Below the pieces are notes generated by a model. That model searched no databases, was not told where the DNA came from, and was given only the letters and a program-made list of their open reading frames with translations. Position numbers and translations under genes: made by a program. A stretch of 64,000 bases of DNA, from the NCBI RefSeq assembly GCF_010727605.1, contig NZ_AP022568.1:3534001-3598000 (forward strand), written 5' to 3'. Every line of letters begins with the position of its first letter. The first letter of the stretch is position 1. Shown here piece by piece: positions 24,866-33,831 of this stretch. The stretch comes from Mycobacterium simiae. GTDB taxonomy: Bacteria; Actinomycetota; Actinomycetes; Mycobacteriales; Mycobacteriaceae.

Positions 24866-26338
24866 TCACCTGCCATGGACACCATCCTTATCAGGCGGTC
24901 GCGGTCTACTGCCAAGCGAGGGTTGGGCATTCGGTCGGTCACGGCACAGGGCGGCGACGTCGCACGGAACGGGCGGGTAACCCGCGGCGGGGTTGGTTAT
25001 GAACAGCGCGGCGCTCAACGCGCCCAGGGCGAACAGTGCCGCGCTGACGGCTAAGGCGTGGGCAAATCCGGTCGCGGTTGCCGTCCCCGCGGTGATCAGG
25101 CCCAACGACCCGATCGAGATCAGCGCGGCCAGCCGCGAGACGGCGTTGTTGATCGCCGACGCTAGCCCGCTGTGTTCGGTCGGCACCGACGCCAGCGTCA
25201 CCGACATCAGCGGCGTGACTGTCGCGACCAGGCCGATGGCCAGTACGGTCATCCCGGGGATCAGGTCGGTGATCGCATGGAATCCTTGAGTTTTGGGGCG
25301 GATGAGCAGCAGGCCAAGCCCCGCAAGGGCAGGACCGGCGATCAGGAACGCCCGTGGTCCCACCCGCGCGGCGATGCGACCCACATGACGGGCGAACATG
25401 AACGACAGCGCGGGGATCGGCAGCGTGGCCAGTCCGGCCGCGGTGGCGGAGTAGCCGCCGATTTCTTGGGTGTACAGGGCGATGGCCAGCGACGCTAGCG
25501 TCAACGCGCCGTAGACGGAGGCGGTGACGAGGTTGGCGGCGGCGAAGTTGCGAAAGATGAACAGCGGCAATGGAAGCATCGGGTTGCCGCTGCGCTGCTG
25601 CCAGTGCACGAAGGCGGCCAGTGCGGTCGTCCCGATCATCGATGGCGTGATGACGATGGGGTCGGTCCAGCCATAGCGTCGCGCTTCAATTAGCGCATAC
25701 ACGGTCGCGGCCAGCCCCACCGCCGACAGGCTCACCCCGACGACATCGACACGGGCGCCTTCGACCCGCCCTGACATGGGGCATAGCCAGAACGTCAGCG
25801 CATACCCGAGTGCCATGGGGATCGCGGACAGGACGAAAATCCAGCGCCAGCCCAAGAAATCGACGCACAATCCGCCCAATAGCGGACCCAACGCAAAGGC
25901 GGTTCCCGTCCACCCCGACCAGACGCCGATCGCCGCGGATTGGCGTGCTCTGTCGAAGACCGTGTTGATCAGCGCCAGGGACCCCGGCACCAAGAAGGCT
26001 GCACCCAGGCCCTGAATGAGGCGTGCGCTGATCAGCATCGCCGGTGCGGCGGCGGCCGCCGCCACCACCGAGCCGGCCCCGAACGTCAGCAGCCCGAACC
26101 GCATCACCGCAACGCGGCCGAACAAGTCCGAGATCGACCCGCCGGGCAGAATCGCGGCCGCCATGGCCAGCAGGTAGCCGTTGACGATCCACTGCTGCAA
26201 CGCCAAGCCGCCGCCGAGGTCGTGCTCGATGGCGGGCAACGCCAGGTTGATTACGGTGGAGTCGAGAAAAGCGACCATCGACACCATCACCGCGACCACC
26301 ATCGCGCGACTGGTCGGTGGCGCGTCGCGCAACGTCAC
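24866..26338 (-). CDS. MFS drug:H+ antiporter (DHA2, 14 spans)
   Basis: A 490-aa exporter. The first span MVSMVAFLDSTVINLALPAI is the DHA2 motif with the conserved Asp. GSISDLFGRVAVMRFG is motif A, and WRWIFVLSAIPMALGYAL motif C-like. About 14 hydrophobic segments follow and the C-terminus is soluble. The start is set at GTG 26338, preceded by AAGG 8 nt away; the open frame extends further upstream without a site. It lies just before the MmpS/L pair and shares direction with a GNAT gene 58 bp upstream. It expels toxic organic compounds; the substrate is unknown. Confidence 0.9.
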   Translation of the reverse strand: MTLRDAPPTSRAMVVAVMVSMVAFLDSTVINLALPAIEHDLGGGLALQQWIVNGYLLAMAAAILPGGSISDLFGRVAVMRFGLLTFGAGSVVAAAAAAPAMLISARLIQGLGAAFLVPGSLALINTVFDRARQSAAIGVWSGWTGTAFALGPLLGGLCVDFLGWRWIFVLSAIPMALGYALTFWLCPMSGRVEGARVDVVGVSLSAVGLAATVYALIEARRYGWTDPIVITPSMIGTTALAAFVHWQQRSGNPMLPLPLFIFRNFAAANLVTASVYGALTLASLAIALYTQEIGGYSATAAGLATLPIPALSFMFARHVGRIAARVGPRAFLIAGPALAGLGLLLIRPKTQGFHAITDLIPGMTVLAIGLVATVTPLMSVTLASVPTEHSGLASAINNAVSRLAALISIGSLGLITAGTATATGFAHALAVSAALFALGALSAALFITNPAAGYPPVPCDVAALCRDRPNAQPSLGSRPRPPDKDGVHGR

Positions 26339-26396
26339 CGCGCGGACCTTTCGACCCGTGACGACGGCTGGGTACCGGATCCGTTGGGAGTGCCGA

Positions 26397-26798
26397 TCAT
26401 TCGTGTGGGCTGTCCGAGGCGGCGGGCCGCGAGATCGGGCGCAGCAATTCCTGGTACTGGTCGGGCACCAGGTCCCGGTATTCGGGATGACGCAGGATGT
26501 AGTCGCCGGTGAGCTTGCACCGCGGAACGACCGTGTGCCCGGCCCGACGGACCAGTTCGAGCACACCGCCGATCATCGCCGAGGAGACACCCCGGTCACG
26601 CCACTGCGGATCAACTTCGGTAGCCATCAACACGATGTGTCCGCGGTAGCGACGGTAGGGCTGCTGGCCGATCACCGTGTCGCCTACAGCTGCTTCGAAC
26701 CGGCCTTCTTGAGCGTTGTCGCTAACTATCGTCTGGAGTCCATCGTGGGCATTGCGTTCGATACTGCCCATTGGCGTTGGCGTTGGCGATTCACTCAC
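26397..26798 (-). CDS. GNAT-fold N-acetyltransferase (YjdJ type)
   Basis: A 133-aa short GNAT. GHIVLMATEVDPQWRDRGV contains the acetyl-CoA pyrophosphate loop (R-D-R-G-V), followed by SSAMIGGVLELVRR and HPEYRDLVP, a pattern of the YjdJ-like group. Start taken at GTG 26798, 9 nt after AGGG; an upstream frame opens to 26849 but looks non-coding. It stands 58 bp before the MFS gene and may be co-expressed. Its substrate is unknown; it may modify a small amine. Confidence 0.8.
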   Translation of the reverse strand: MSESPTPTPMGSIERNAHDGLQTIVSDNAQEGRFEAAVGDTVIGQQPYRRYRGHIVLMATEVDPQWRDRGVSSAMIGGVLELVRRAGHTVVPRCKLTGDYILRHPEYRDLVPDQYQELLRPISRPAASDSPHE

Positions 26799-27315
26799 AG
26801 TCAATATCCCTTTCTCGGCGGCGCGGCAGGCATCAAAGCGCCAGCCCATCTGGGCGACCGTCCACTGGGCTCGCGGCTCGCGCGTTGCCTGGCCACCGGT
26901 CGCGAGGACGAGGTGCTGTGCATCGGCGTGGGTGCATCGGCCTGGGTCATAAACCCCAGAATACGTGCTTCGGCCCGACTGGGTCTAGGACCCCAGAGAT
27001 GGCACCGGCTAGCCGCCGATGCCTGGGATCGTCGGCTCACGGCTGGGAGGTAGCGCGCGATGCGCCAGCGGTGCCCCATTGAGAATGTTCTGTCACAACA
27101 CTTTTCACAAGGAAATTGCGGGTTAACAATCCGGTTGGCCAACGCTCGGGCAGTGATGTCTGCGGCGACGAGGGCGACGTACTCGGCATCAGTGGGTTGA
27201 CGACCCCAATTAGCCGTGTAACAATCGCTCGACAAGGGGCTGGCGCGTGAGACTGGCCGAAAGCGGAGCCGCGGAGTAGAAGCGTCCCGTCAAACGCAAC
27301 TCCGGAAGGTTGATG
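26799..27315. other. 517-bp intergenic region
   Basis: It separates the minus-strand GNAT gene from the plus-strand NmrA-like gene. Open frames on both strands carry no recognisable domain. I see no copy of the 42-bp element and no clear hairpin. It probably holds both divergent promoters. Confidence 0.5.
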
Positions 27316-28083
27316 ATGAAGATCGTAGTCATTGGTGGTCGTGGGCTGATCGGCTCGAAAGTGGTGTCGAAGCTCAGCGCGCTGGGACACGACGTCATTC
27401 CCGCATCGCGGCGATCAGGTGTCGATGCGCTGACCGGTGAGGGCCTCGCCAACACCGTCGTGGACGCGGATGTCCTTGTCGACGTTGCCGACTCACCAGT
27501 GTTCGACGACGAACCCGTGATGCATTTCTTCACCACCACGACCCGAAATCTGCTCGCTGCCGAACGGGAAGCGGGAGTAAGCCATCACGTCGCGTTGTCC
27601 GTCGTGGGTTCGCAGCGGATGCCCGACAGTGGGTACAACACCGCGAAAGCGGCTCAGGAGAACCTGATCAGGGATTCGGGTCGACCCTATTCGATCGTGC
27701 GGGCAACGCCGTTCTACGAGTTCGCGTTAGGCTTGGCCGATTCCGCGACAGATGCAGATGTGGTCACGTTACCGCACGCGTTGTTTCGTCCCATCGCCGC
27801 CGACGATGTCGCCACCGCGGTGGCCCGCGCCGCGGTGCAGCCCCCCATCAACGGGGTAGTGGAGATTGCCGGACCCGAAGCGATCGGGATGGACGACTTC
27901 GTCCGCGCGGGGCTTGCCGCAGCTGGGGATCATCGCCGGGTCGTGACCGACGCGCACGCACCTTACTTCGGTGCCACGATCGACGATCACACCCTCGCTC
28001 CTGCCAACAACGCCACCATTTTCGGCACCCGGTACTCGGAATGGATCGACGCATTCTCCGGCCGTCACGCCGCTGAAGCATGA
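27316..28083 (+). CDS. NAD(P)-binding atypical SDR (NmrA-like)
   Basis: A 255-aa protein. KIVVIGGRGLIGSKVVSKL is the nucleotide-binding start (G-x-x-G-x-x-G near residues 7-12). The middle segment GYNTAKAAQENLIRDSG follows the NmrA/atypical SDR pattern, with YNTAK as the Y-x3-K site. Start chosen at the ATG 6 nt after GGAAGG (27316); two in-frame alternatives lie 3 and 6 bases upstream. Followed 15 bp later by a cupin gene in the same direction. Possibly a sensor or reductase of quinones; no direct evidence. Confidence 0.85.
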   Translation: MKIVVIGGRGLIGSKVVSKLSALGHDVIPASRRSGVDALTGEGLANTVVDADVLVDVADSPVFDDEPVMHFFTTTTRNLLAAEREAGVSHHVALSVVGSQRMPDSGYNTAKAAQENLIRDSGRPYSIVRATPFYEFALGLADSATDADVVTLPHALFRPIAADDVATAVARAAVQPPINGVVEIAGPEAIGMDDFVRAGLAAAGDHRRVVTDAHAPYFGATIDDHTLAPANNATIFGTRYSEWIDAFSGRHAAEA

Positions 28084-28098
28084 GATGCTTTGCAAAAT

Positions 28099-28509
28099 AT
28101 GGCTGACTCGGAATCACTATCGACATCGACAATGACCGTGCTGCAGAACGTACGATTACCGGTGGTTCCCAACGACGCCCATGTGCTCACTGTCCTCGTC
28201 AACCATCCGCCGGGCGCACCTGGATACCCGCCGCATCGCCTCCCGGGCGGTCCGGGATTCGGTTACATGATCGACGGCGAGATGTTGTTCGAGGTCGAGG
28301 GTGAAGCACCGCGCGTCCTCTGCGCGGGTGAGGCATTCTGGGGTCCGGGCGGCGACGTGATCCACTATCAGGACGCCAACAACCGCACTGACATTCCCTG
28401 CCGCTTCGTCCTTACATTGGTCTGTGCGCAGGGGCAGCCGATACGCGAATGGGTTGCCGCAGACGAGCTCGAGAAGCGAAAGGGACTGCGCGTCAACAGC
28501 GACTCGTAA
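28099..28509 (+). CDS. Cupin-domain protein (small, soluble)
   Basis: A 136-aa protein with one cupin barrel. The YPPHRLPGGPGFGYMIDGE motif carries the first His and is poor in the second His of the usual pair. GEAFWGPGGDVIHYQDANN ends motif 2. The loss of one metal His is notable: it may be a structural or sensor cupin. It is probably co-transcribed with the NmrA-like gene. Confidence 0.78.
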   Translation: MADSESLSTSTMTVLQNVRLPVVPNDAHVLTVLVNHPPGAPGYPPHRLPGGPGFGYMIDGEMLFEVEGEAPRVLCAGEAFWGPGGDVIHYQDANNRTDIPCRFVLTLVCAQGQPIREWVAADELEKRKGLRVNSDS

Positions 28510-28580
28510 GGGCCGGAATCGCATGCAGCAAGCGTAGTTCCGAGATCGACAACCTCAGTATCGTGCACTGCGTTTCGGGC

Positions 28581-29201
28581 TCATGGCGCGAGCGTGATGA
28601 TGCCCGGCTCGGCGGGGGGCTTCAGTGTCGCGCCGCCGGCGCCATCGCCATTACCGCCGTCGCCGCGCCCTCCAGGCGGGGGTCCGACGACCCGGGGGGC
28701 ATTCTTTGGCGCGTGTGCGGGTGCCATCACGTGTGGTGCGATCAGCGTATCTGCGTTAGGCACGCGTGGGAGCGGACCTGGTGCGGGTTCCTGAACCCCG
28801 TCCGAAAACGAGGCAAGGACAAACCGGTGCTGCCCGTTCGACCCCACTGGGCTGCCCGGGCAGTAGGCTCGCACCGCCGCTTTGAGGAAAAGGGTCTCGC
28901 TCCGTGTGAGCCTGCCGGGGTCGGCTCCCGGCGTCACGGCATCGGCGTTGTTCACCAGCGCCCGTACTATCGCATCCGGTGACATGCCCCCGCCGAGTAA
29001 CCCGCAGATCTGGTGGGCTGTGGCGATAAGTGCGGGCACACCCGAAACAGGCGCAATGCCCTCTTGATTGAGCAACGCCAGAAACTGGTCGTCCTGGCTT
29101 GCCTTGGCTGCGGCTGTGCCGCTATGCAGGATTGCGGCGCCGGTCAGCACCGCAACGGCGGTAGCCATGCAGCCGGCTCGAGTGATGGTGCCATTGAACA
29201 T
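28581..29201 (-). CDS. Exported DUF732 protein with Pro/Gly-rich tail
   Basis: A 206-aa secreted protein. The signal sequence MFNGTITRAGCMATAVAVL is cut before about residue 32. A DUF732 domain follows (FLALLNQEGIAPVSGVPALI, Cys in AHQICGLLGGG and later RAYCPGS, likely a disulfide). A tail rich in Pro, Gly and Ala ends it. DUF732 is a mycobacterial cell-envelope family with no known function. Convergent with the cupin gene at 28509 (71 bp gap). Confidence 0.88.
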   Translation of the reverse strand: MFNGTITRAGCMATAVAVLTGAAILHSGTAAAKASQDDQFLALLNQEGIAPVSGVPALIATAHQICGLLGGGMSPDAIVRALVNNADAVTPGADPGRLTRSETLFLKAAVRAYCPGSPVGSNGQHRFVLASFSDGVQEPAPGPLPRVPNADTLIAPHVMAPAHAPKNAPRVVGPPPGGRGDGGNGDGAGGATLKPPAEPGIITLAP

Positions 29202-29941
29202 AGAAGGGTTTCCATTCTCCTAGGGCCATTACCTGAGAGGATGCCGACGCACCTCGAGTCCGATTCCAGGTCGGAGTTCGGGGTGGGGGCCGTGTCCAAA
29301 GTCATGGCCACTAGGGCGGTGCCAGTGCGGAACTCAGCGACCGCGGTACGAGCATGGTTCGTTGGCATTAGCACCGTCCGCCACCTGTTTTGGGCCAGAG
29401 TCTGGGCGAGTGCGCGACCGATAGTTGCCACAATGACGTGGCGACCGGCTCGCTACGCCTCTTTTGTTCAACGTGAGATTTATGATGCTCGCGGGAACTT
29501 ACGGCAGGCTGCGTTTTGGTTGAGAGGTACCTGTACCTCCCATGTGCGTTACCTTGGGCCTGCGTGTGCACCCACGTCAAATGCCTTGAGACAAAGTCAC
29601 ATTCGATATCCGGCATCGCGGAAGTTGCTGCTCCCGTATCAGGGGAGCGTCCTCAAGAATCAATCGAAGTAACGGTCATGCATCAACCGAAACGCTCCTG
29701 AGGCATCACCTGAATCCGGAATGTCAAACATCAGCCGAAGTCATACATGCTTGGCATGCCAGTACCTCGATGACGTCCATCCACCTGCGCGACACCATCG
29801 ACGAGGCGTGGGAAGCGGTCTGGATCATCGGACGCGGACCGGGACGCTGCCGCCGCGGCAAGAACCGCATTTGCCGGTGGAGGGGGGCGAGCCGTACTGG
29901 GATGGCGACGCTGTCTACCCGGCCTGCGACGAGAACCCCTA
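29202..29941. other. 740-bp region without a supported gene
   Basis: It holds a perfect inverted repeat (29524-29539) in an AT-richer stretch at about 29460-29660. An 86-codon plus-strand frame (29721-29981) ends in an acidic tail (YPACDENPYHVSDVDVDEPPF), looks compositionally odd, and overlaps the 3' end of the Rieske gene by about 40 bp. I found no domain there, so I call none. Confidence 0.5.
29524..29539. promoter_or_regulatory. 16-bp perfect inverted repeat (operator-like)
   Basis: GAGGTAC-CT-GTACCTC is symmetric. It lies in the gap upstream of the DUF732 gene, about 320 bp from its start, and about 400 bp beyond the end of the Rieske gene. A regulator site is possible, but its target cannot be told. 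Confidence 0.35.
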
Positions 29942-31381
29942 TCACGTCTCCGATGTCGACGTGGACGAACCGCCCTTCTGATTGCGATGACCCACATCGC
30001 CGTCGCGGTCCGCACCGAAAAGAAACCTGTCGGCGATCAGGTGCTCATTGCGTATGGACATCTCTTGGGCGGTATTGAGCCAGAGTCCGTCAAACCCGGC
30101 TGAGTGCATGCCGGCATGGATAGCGCCGATGTTTCTCAGGTCTTGTGAGGGCAGCTCGCCCCAACCGTCGTGGTCCTGCCAGCGCTCGAAGACCTGCCAT
30201 TGCGTCTCGGGCACCTCGCCGGGCGCAAAATGTTCAAGAGAGAACATTTCGAACATGCACCGATTCGGGTCCTCCGCGTCGGGCAGCATGCGGTATCCCA
30301 GCAGGCAGGACTTCTCGACCAGGATGACCATGGTCGGAAACATGTGCCAGTCGCCGTTCCCGGCGAAGTACTGCTCCATTGACATCCGGGGGAAGTCCAC
30401 ACCTTCGGCACGTGCGAGTTCCTCGCACAGCTGGTGGTACAGGACAAAGGGTGGGACGTCGCTGGGTTCCATTGCGGCCAGCTTCTGCGCGGCCCGATAG
30501 TCACGTTCGGTGACCAGCGATCCGACCTCCAAGTATTGGTACTTCATCGAATTCGCGAATACCTCGGGTCGCGCCGACTGTTCCTGGCGGCCCTTGTCGC
30601 GTCTCGCGTGCTCGGGCCGCTGCGTATAGACGAAGCGGGAATGATTTTTATAGGTGATCGTCGGAGTGTAAGGGGCGTAGACGTACTCCTGCGGCGATGC
30701 GGGCTCCGCCGACGGCCGCGGGCCTTGCGCCGACCGCATGGTCTGCGGATGGGTGCCGGGTGTGTGGTAGCCCTCGATGAAAGCGTCGATGACGGTCTTC
30801 CAGTTCGCCGGCAAGAATGTGCGCTTGCGCCAGCGGTAGCGCATGTCCTGTAACCGGAACGGTGCCAGCGCGGTCGGAAGCGGGTCCAGCCACTCGAGGA
30901 GATCCGGCGGATCGTCGGCCATGCTGACGAATACCCAGCCGCCCCAGATTCCGGCTGCGACCGGACGCAGGCCCCACTGTTGGCGTGGACGCGGAGCGAA
31001 CTCGTCGCGACACGGAACGAAGGAGGATCGGCCATCCAACTCGTAGCGCCAGCCGTGAAACTCACAGCGCAACTCTTTGTCGGCCGCACATCCGCCGCCG
31101 CGGACAACTTTCATGCCGCGGTGGGCACAAGTGTTGTGGAATGCCTTGACGCTACCGTCCTTTTGGCGCACCACGGCAATTGACTGCCGGCCGATCGTGT
31201 ACTCGTAGAAGCAGCCGGCAGCCGGGACTTCTTCTTCGCGACACGCGGGCTGCCACACCCGGGGGAACAATCGCTCCAGCTCGAGGTTGAGGAATTCTGG
31301 GTCGATGTAGCGGCTTTTGGGCACGAAAGCCTCACCGCAAGCGAACTTTTGGGGCACCTGTTCGGTGGCAAGCTCGGTCAT
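29942..31381 (-). CDS. Rieske aromatic-ring-hydroxylating oxygenase, alpha subunit
   Basis: A 479-aa protein. The Rieske [2Fe-2S] ligands are C85-x-H87 in NTCAHRGMKVV and C106-x2-H109 in LRCEFHGWRY. The catalytic domain has VIDAFIEGYHTPGTHPQ, giving the bridging Asp and two His of the mononuclear iron site. It hydroxylates a ring or methyl group using O2 and electrons from a reductase, none of which is encoded in the window. Start ATG 31381 with GAAGAG upstream. It lies 20 bp downstream of the SDR, on the same strand. Confidence 0.93.
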   Translation of the reverse strand: MTELATEQVPQKFACGEAFVPKSRYIDPEFLNLELERLFPRVWQPACREEEVPAAGCFYEYTIGRQSIAVVRQKDGSVKAFHNTCAHRGMKVVRGGGCAADKELRCEFHGWRYELDGRSSFVPCRDEFAPRPRQQWGLRPVAAGIWGGWVFVSMADDPPDLLEWLDPLPTALAPFRLQDMRYRWRKRTFLPANWKTVIDAFIEGYHTPGTHPQTMRSAQGPRPSAEPASPQEYVYAPYTPTITYKNHSRFVYTQRPEHARRDKGRQEQSARPEVFANSMKYQYLEVGSLVTERDYRAAQKLAAMEPSDVPPFVLYHQLCEELARAEGVDFPRMSMEQYFAGNGDWHMFPTMVILVEKSCLLGYRMLPDAEDPNRCMFEMFSLEHFAPGEVPETQWQVFERWQDHDGWGELPSQDLRNIGAIHAGMHSAGFDGLWLNTAQEMSIRNEHLIADRFLFGADRDGDVGHRNQKGGSSTSTSET

Positions 31382-31401
31382 TGTCACACTCTTCGGCGGG
31401 C

Positions 31402-32313
31402 TCAGCTGGACGGTGGCTTGTCAAAGATGTTGGGATACAGCACGGCTTCCTTGAACGACGACTCGATCTCGGCGAACGCGGTTGGGATGTCCCACGTCCC
31501 AGACGTCGACACGATCTCCCGTTCGACGACCGGATTGGACATCAGGCTGATCCGGCCGTTGCCGGCGAAGATCACGCGACGATTGAGCCAGTCGGACTGC
31601 TCGCTGGCCAGATACACGACCGGCGGCACGCAATTCTTTGGCGACAGGCGGACGTTCGAGTCCGAGTAATCCATGCTGCCGCCGCCCTTGATGCCCTGCG
31701 TCATCCGGGTGCCCGCGATCGGAGCGATGGAGTTGCAGCGCACCCCGTAGTTGCGCAGTGCGTTGGCGCACGAAAAGGTCAGGCCGACGATGCCCATCTT
31801 GGCCGCGGCGTAATTCGGCTGACTCGGCGCACCCTGCAACCCCGACATCGATGTGAAGGTGATTAGCCGGTACTGCCCGCCCCGGTTCTCCCGCCACCAG
31901 GCGGCCGCGTGGCGGGTGACGTTGAACGTGCCTTTGAGGTGCACAGACACCACCGCGTCCCAGTCCTGCTCGCTCATTTTGAAGACCATGCCGTCCCGAA
32001 GGATTCCCGCGGCGTTCACCACGACGTCTAAGCCTCCGAGTGTCTCTGCGGCGCGGCCGATGAGATCCGCGCACGCGGCGAAGTCGGTGATGTCGGTGGT
32101 ATCGGCGAAGGCCTTGCCACCACGGCTGGTTATCGCCGCCGCGACGCTCTCGGCCGGACCGGAGTCGTGTCCGGTCCCGTCGACGCCGACGCCTGCGTCG
32201 GAGACCAGGACCGTCGCGCCCTCGGCTGCCAAGCCCTCGGCCACCGCGGCGCCGATCCCCCGCCCGGCACCTGTTACCAACGCGGTCCGTCCGTCCAACA
32301 CACCCATCGTCAT
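31402..32313 (-). CDS. Short-chain dehydrogenase with C-terminal extension (multifunctional-like)
   Basis: A 303-aa SDR. GRTALVTGAGRGIGAAVAEG near residue 8 binds NAD, NAAGIL near 88 and TFTSMSG give the Ser, and SQPNYAAAKMG holds the Tyr-x3-Lys pair. The remaining ~100 residues, with a long insert and the end DKPPSS, resemble SDRs of the steroid/acyl hydroxy dehydrogenase group (HSD17B4-like head). Start ATG 32313 with AGGAG 5 nt away. Upstream lies the AGAACA/TGTAT operator (32348-32378). Probably oxidises a hydroxyl made by the Rieske oxygenase (inference). Confidence 0.9.
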   Translation of the reverse strand: MTMGVLDGRTALVTGAGRGIGAAVAEGLAAEGATVLVSDAGVGVDGTGHDSGPAESVAAAITSRGGKAFADTTDITDFAACADLIGRAAETLGGLDVVVNAAGILRDGMVFKMSEQDWDAVVSVHLKGTFNVTRHAAAWWRENRGGQYRLITFTSMSGLQGAPSQPNYAAAKMGIVGLTFSCANALRNYGVRCNSIAPIAGTRMTQGIKGGGSMDYSDSNVRLSPKNCVPPVVYLASEQSDWLNRRVIFAGNGRISLMSNPVVEREIVSTSGTWDIPTAFAEIESSFKEAVLYPNIFDKPPSS

Positions 32314-32347
32314 TCAGCTCCTCGTGGCCTCACGCTAGTACGAGCAT

Positions 32348-32378
32348 ACAGAACACCAATACAATATCTGTATAGTTG
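32348..32378. promoter_or_regulatory. AT-rich operator with ATACA-N5-TGTAT, copy 1
   Basis: It starts ACAGAACACC and contains ATACA (32359-32363) and TGTAT (32369-32373). A nearly identical 28-bp site stands at 60272-60299. It is 35 bp before the SDR start and likely controls the SDR-Rieske pair. Confidence 0.65.
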
Positions 32379-32388
32379 TTTAGTCGGG

Positions 32389-33285
32389 CTACTCGAACCC
32401 CCACTCCGCATAGCGGCGTTCCAACTCAGCCATCGCCTCCCGGCTGCCGCGGGCGCCACGTTCCTTCATGAAGTTGAACTCGTCACCGCGCCACATGAGG
32501 TTGCTGAATACGGTGTGGCCCATCGGAACCCAGTCTCCGAACTGCGCCATCCCGACGGCGTGCCAGAACGCGATCAGAGCGTGCTTTCCCACCATCAGGC
32601 CGTCGGCCGAGTGGTGGGCGATTGCACGGGCATACCGCAACGCTTCGTCACGGAGCCGCTCGGCGGGCACCACCGAGGCGGCTACCCCCCACTCGTGCAG
32701 CTCGTTTGCGGTCACCTTGCGGCCGGTGATCATCGCCTCATAGCCGCGGTTGGGTCCCAGCTTGAGCAGCGCGAGCGGCATGGCCGTGGAAAAGCCCGCG
32801 AACCCGATGCGCGCCTGAGGGCGGGCAAGGTACATGTCATCGGAGACGACCAGAATGTCGGCGGCCAGGGCCAGATTCATCCCGGCGCCCAGCGTGGCAC
32901 CCTGGCAGCCGGCGATCACCGTCTTCGGAAACTCCAGCCAATTGGTCAGGTGCCGGTGCAGGCGTCGGGCGTTGCCCAGGCGCGCCGTCTGCGGCAATCG
33001 CTCGCCCTTGCGCAGCCCCGCTTCTTCCACCGGGAGTCGGCGCACGTCATCGCCGCTACAGAAGTCCTTGCCTTCGGCCAGTAGCACGACGACCTTGACT
33101 TCGTCGTCGTCTTCGGCGCGGTCCAGCCATTCCTTGAAGAGGTGATGCATTCCGGGTGACAGGATCGCGTTGCGCCGTTCTGGCCGGTTGATGGTGATCT
33201 GCGCGATGTGCGGTTCGACAACCTCATACCGGACCCAGTTCTCATCGACCTCGAATTGGCCTTCAGCGGCGGCGTCGGTGCCCAT
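32389..33285 (-). CDS. Crotonase-fold enoyl-CoA hydratase/isomerase family protein
   Basis: A 298-aa crotonase-fold protein. INRPERRNAILSPGM and LLAEGKDFCSGDD are the fold hallmarks. The oxyanion-hole segment GATLGAGMNLALAAD is present. The first catalytic Glu of hydratases is Asn (GMN), and the second, in the usual x-PEx-G position, is Gln (RPQAR). So it is probably not a hydratase; isomerase, hydrolase or lyase remain possible. Start ATG 33285 follows GAAGGAGGG. It transcribes toward the SDR but is separated by the operator. Confidence 0.9.
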   Translation of the reverse strand: MGTDAAAEGQFEVDENWVRYEVVEPHIAQITINRPERRNAILSPGMHHLFKEWLDRAEDDDEVKVVVLLAEGKDFCSGDDVRRLPVEEAGLRKGERLPQTARLGNARRLHRHLTNWLEFPKTVIAGCQGATLGAGMNLALAADILVVSDDMYLARPQARIGFAGFSTAMPLALLKLGPNRGYEAMITGRKVTANELHEWGVAASVVPAERLRDEALRYARAIAHHSADGLMVGKHALIAFWHAVGMAQFGDWVPMGHTVFSNLMWRGDEFNFMKERGARGSREAMAELERRYAEWGFE

Positions 33286-33357
33286 CCGCCCTCCTTCGCG
33301 TCGACAGTACATAAGTACACTAGCCGATCAACTGTTACATGGTGATACGGTCAGCGG

Positions 33358-33789
33358 ATGCCAACATTCACGGTTACCAAGCGGCTGGCCGCGTCACCGG
33401 ACGCGGTGTGGGCCGTTCTTGCCGACTTCGGCAACGTCGATTGGATCCCCGGACCCAGCGATGTCAGGGTGGAGGGCGAGGGGCCCGGCATGCGGCGGTT
33501 CATCGCCGCGAGCACTGAGAAGCCGGTCATCGAGACTCTCATCTGGATCAAGCCCGACGAGCGCGCGCTGTCTTATGAGATCGTCAACAATCCGATGCCC
33601 GTCAGCCGGTTCGTGGCGGTGAACACCGTCTCCGAGGGCGCGGATGCCGCCAGGGAAGCGATCGTGGTCTGGGACATCGACTACGAGCCCATCGGCGATG
33701 ATGCCGCCGCACGCGATGCCATGGAGTCCGTCTACGCCTTGATGGCGGACTGGGTTCAGGACTTCGCCCTGGCGCGCGAAAGCAGATAG
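33358..33789 (+). CDS. SRPBCC-family (polyketide cyclase/START-like) protein
   Basis: A 143-aa Bet v1-like fold. The N-terminal TVTKRLAASPDAVWAVLADFG is the family entry helix; a binding cavity fold follows. The family binds hydrophobic ligands or cyclises them. It is divergent from the crotonase gene (72-bp gap) and runs toward the amidohydrolase 42 bp later. Catalysis is not evident. Confidence 0.85.
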   Translation: MPTFTVTKRLAASPDAVWAVLADFGNVDWIPGPSDVRVEGEGPGMRRFIAASTEKPVIETLIWIKPDERALSYEIVNNPMPVSRFVAVNTVSEGADAAREAIVVWDIDYEPIGDDAAARDAMESVYALMADWVQDFALARESR

Positions 33790-33809
33790 AACACTTAGAC
33801 AGAGAGTGT
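33786..33809. promoter_or_regulatory. AGAACA-type promoter motif with ACACT-N9-AGTGT repeat
   Basis: ATAGAACACT (33786-33795) and AGTGT (33805-33809) form an inverted repeat around 9 bases. It lies over the SRPBCC stop codon, 22 bp before the amidohydrolase start (GTG 33832). One of six sites of this kind in the catabolic half of the window. Confidence 0.5.
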
Positions 33810-33831
33810 CCATTAGTTTAGAATTCGTCAA

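Noticed and set aside
26801..27235. 144-codon minus-strand frame upstream of the GNAT gene
   Set aside because: Overlaps the probable GNAT start region and has no recognisable motif.
29013..29672. 219-codon plus-strand frame over the DUF732 start
   Set aside because: Overlaps a well-supported exported protein and carries no domain.
29721..29981. 86-codon plus-strand frame with an acidic tail
   Set aside because: Overlaps the Rieske gene's 3' end, and no family could be recognised; kept only as a note in the intergenic entry.
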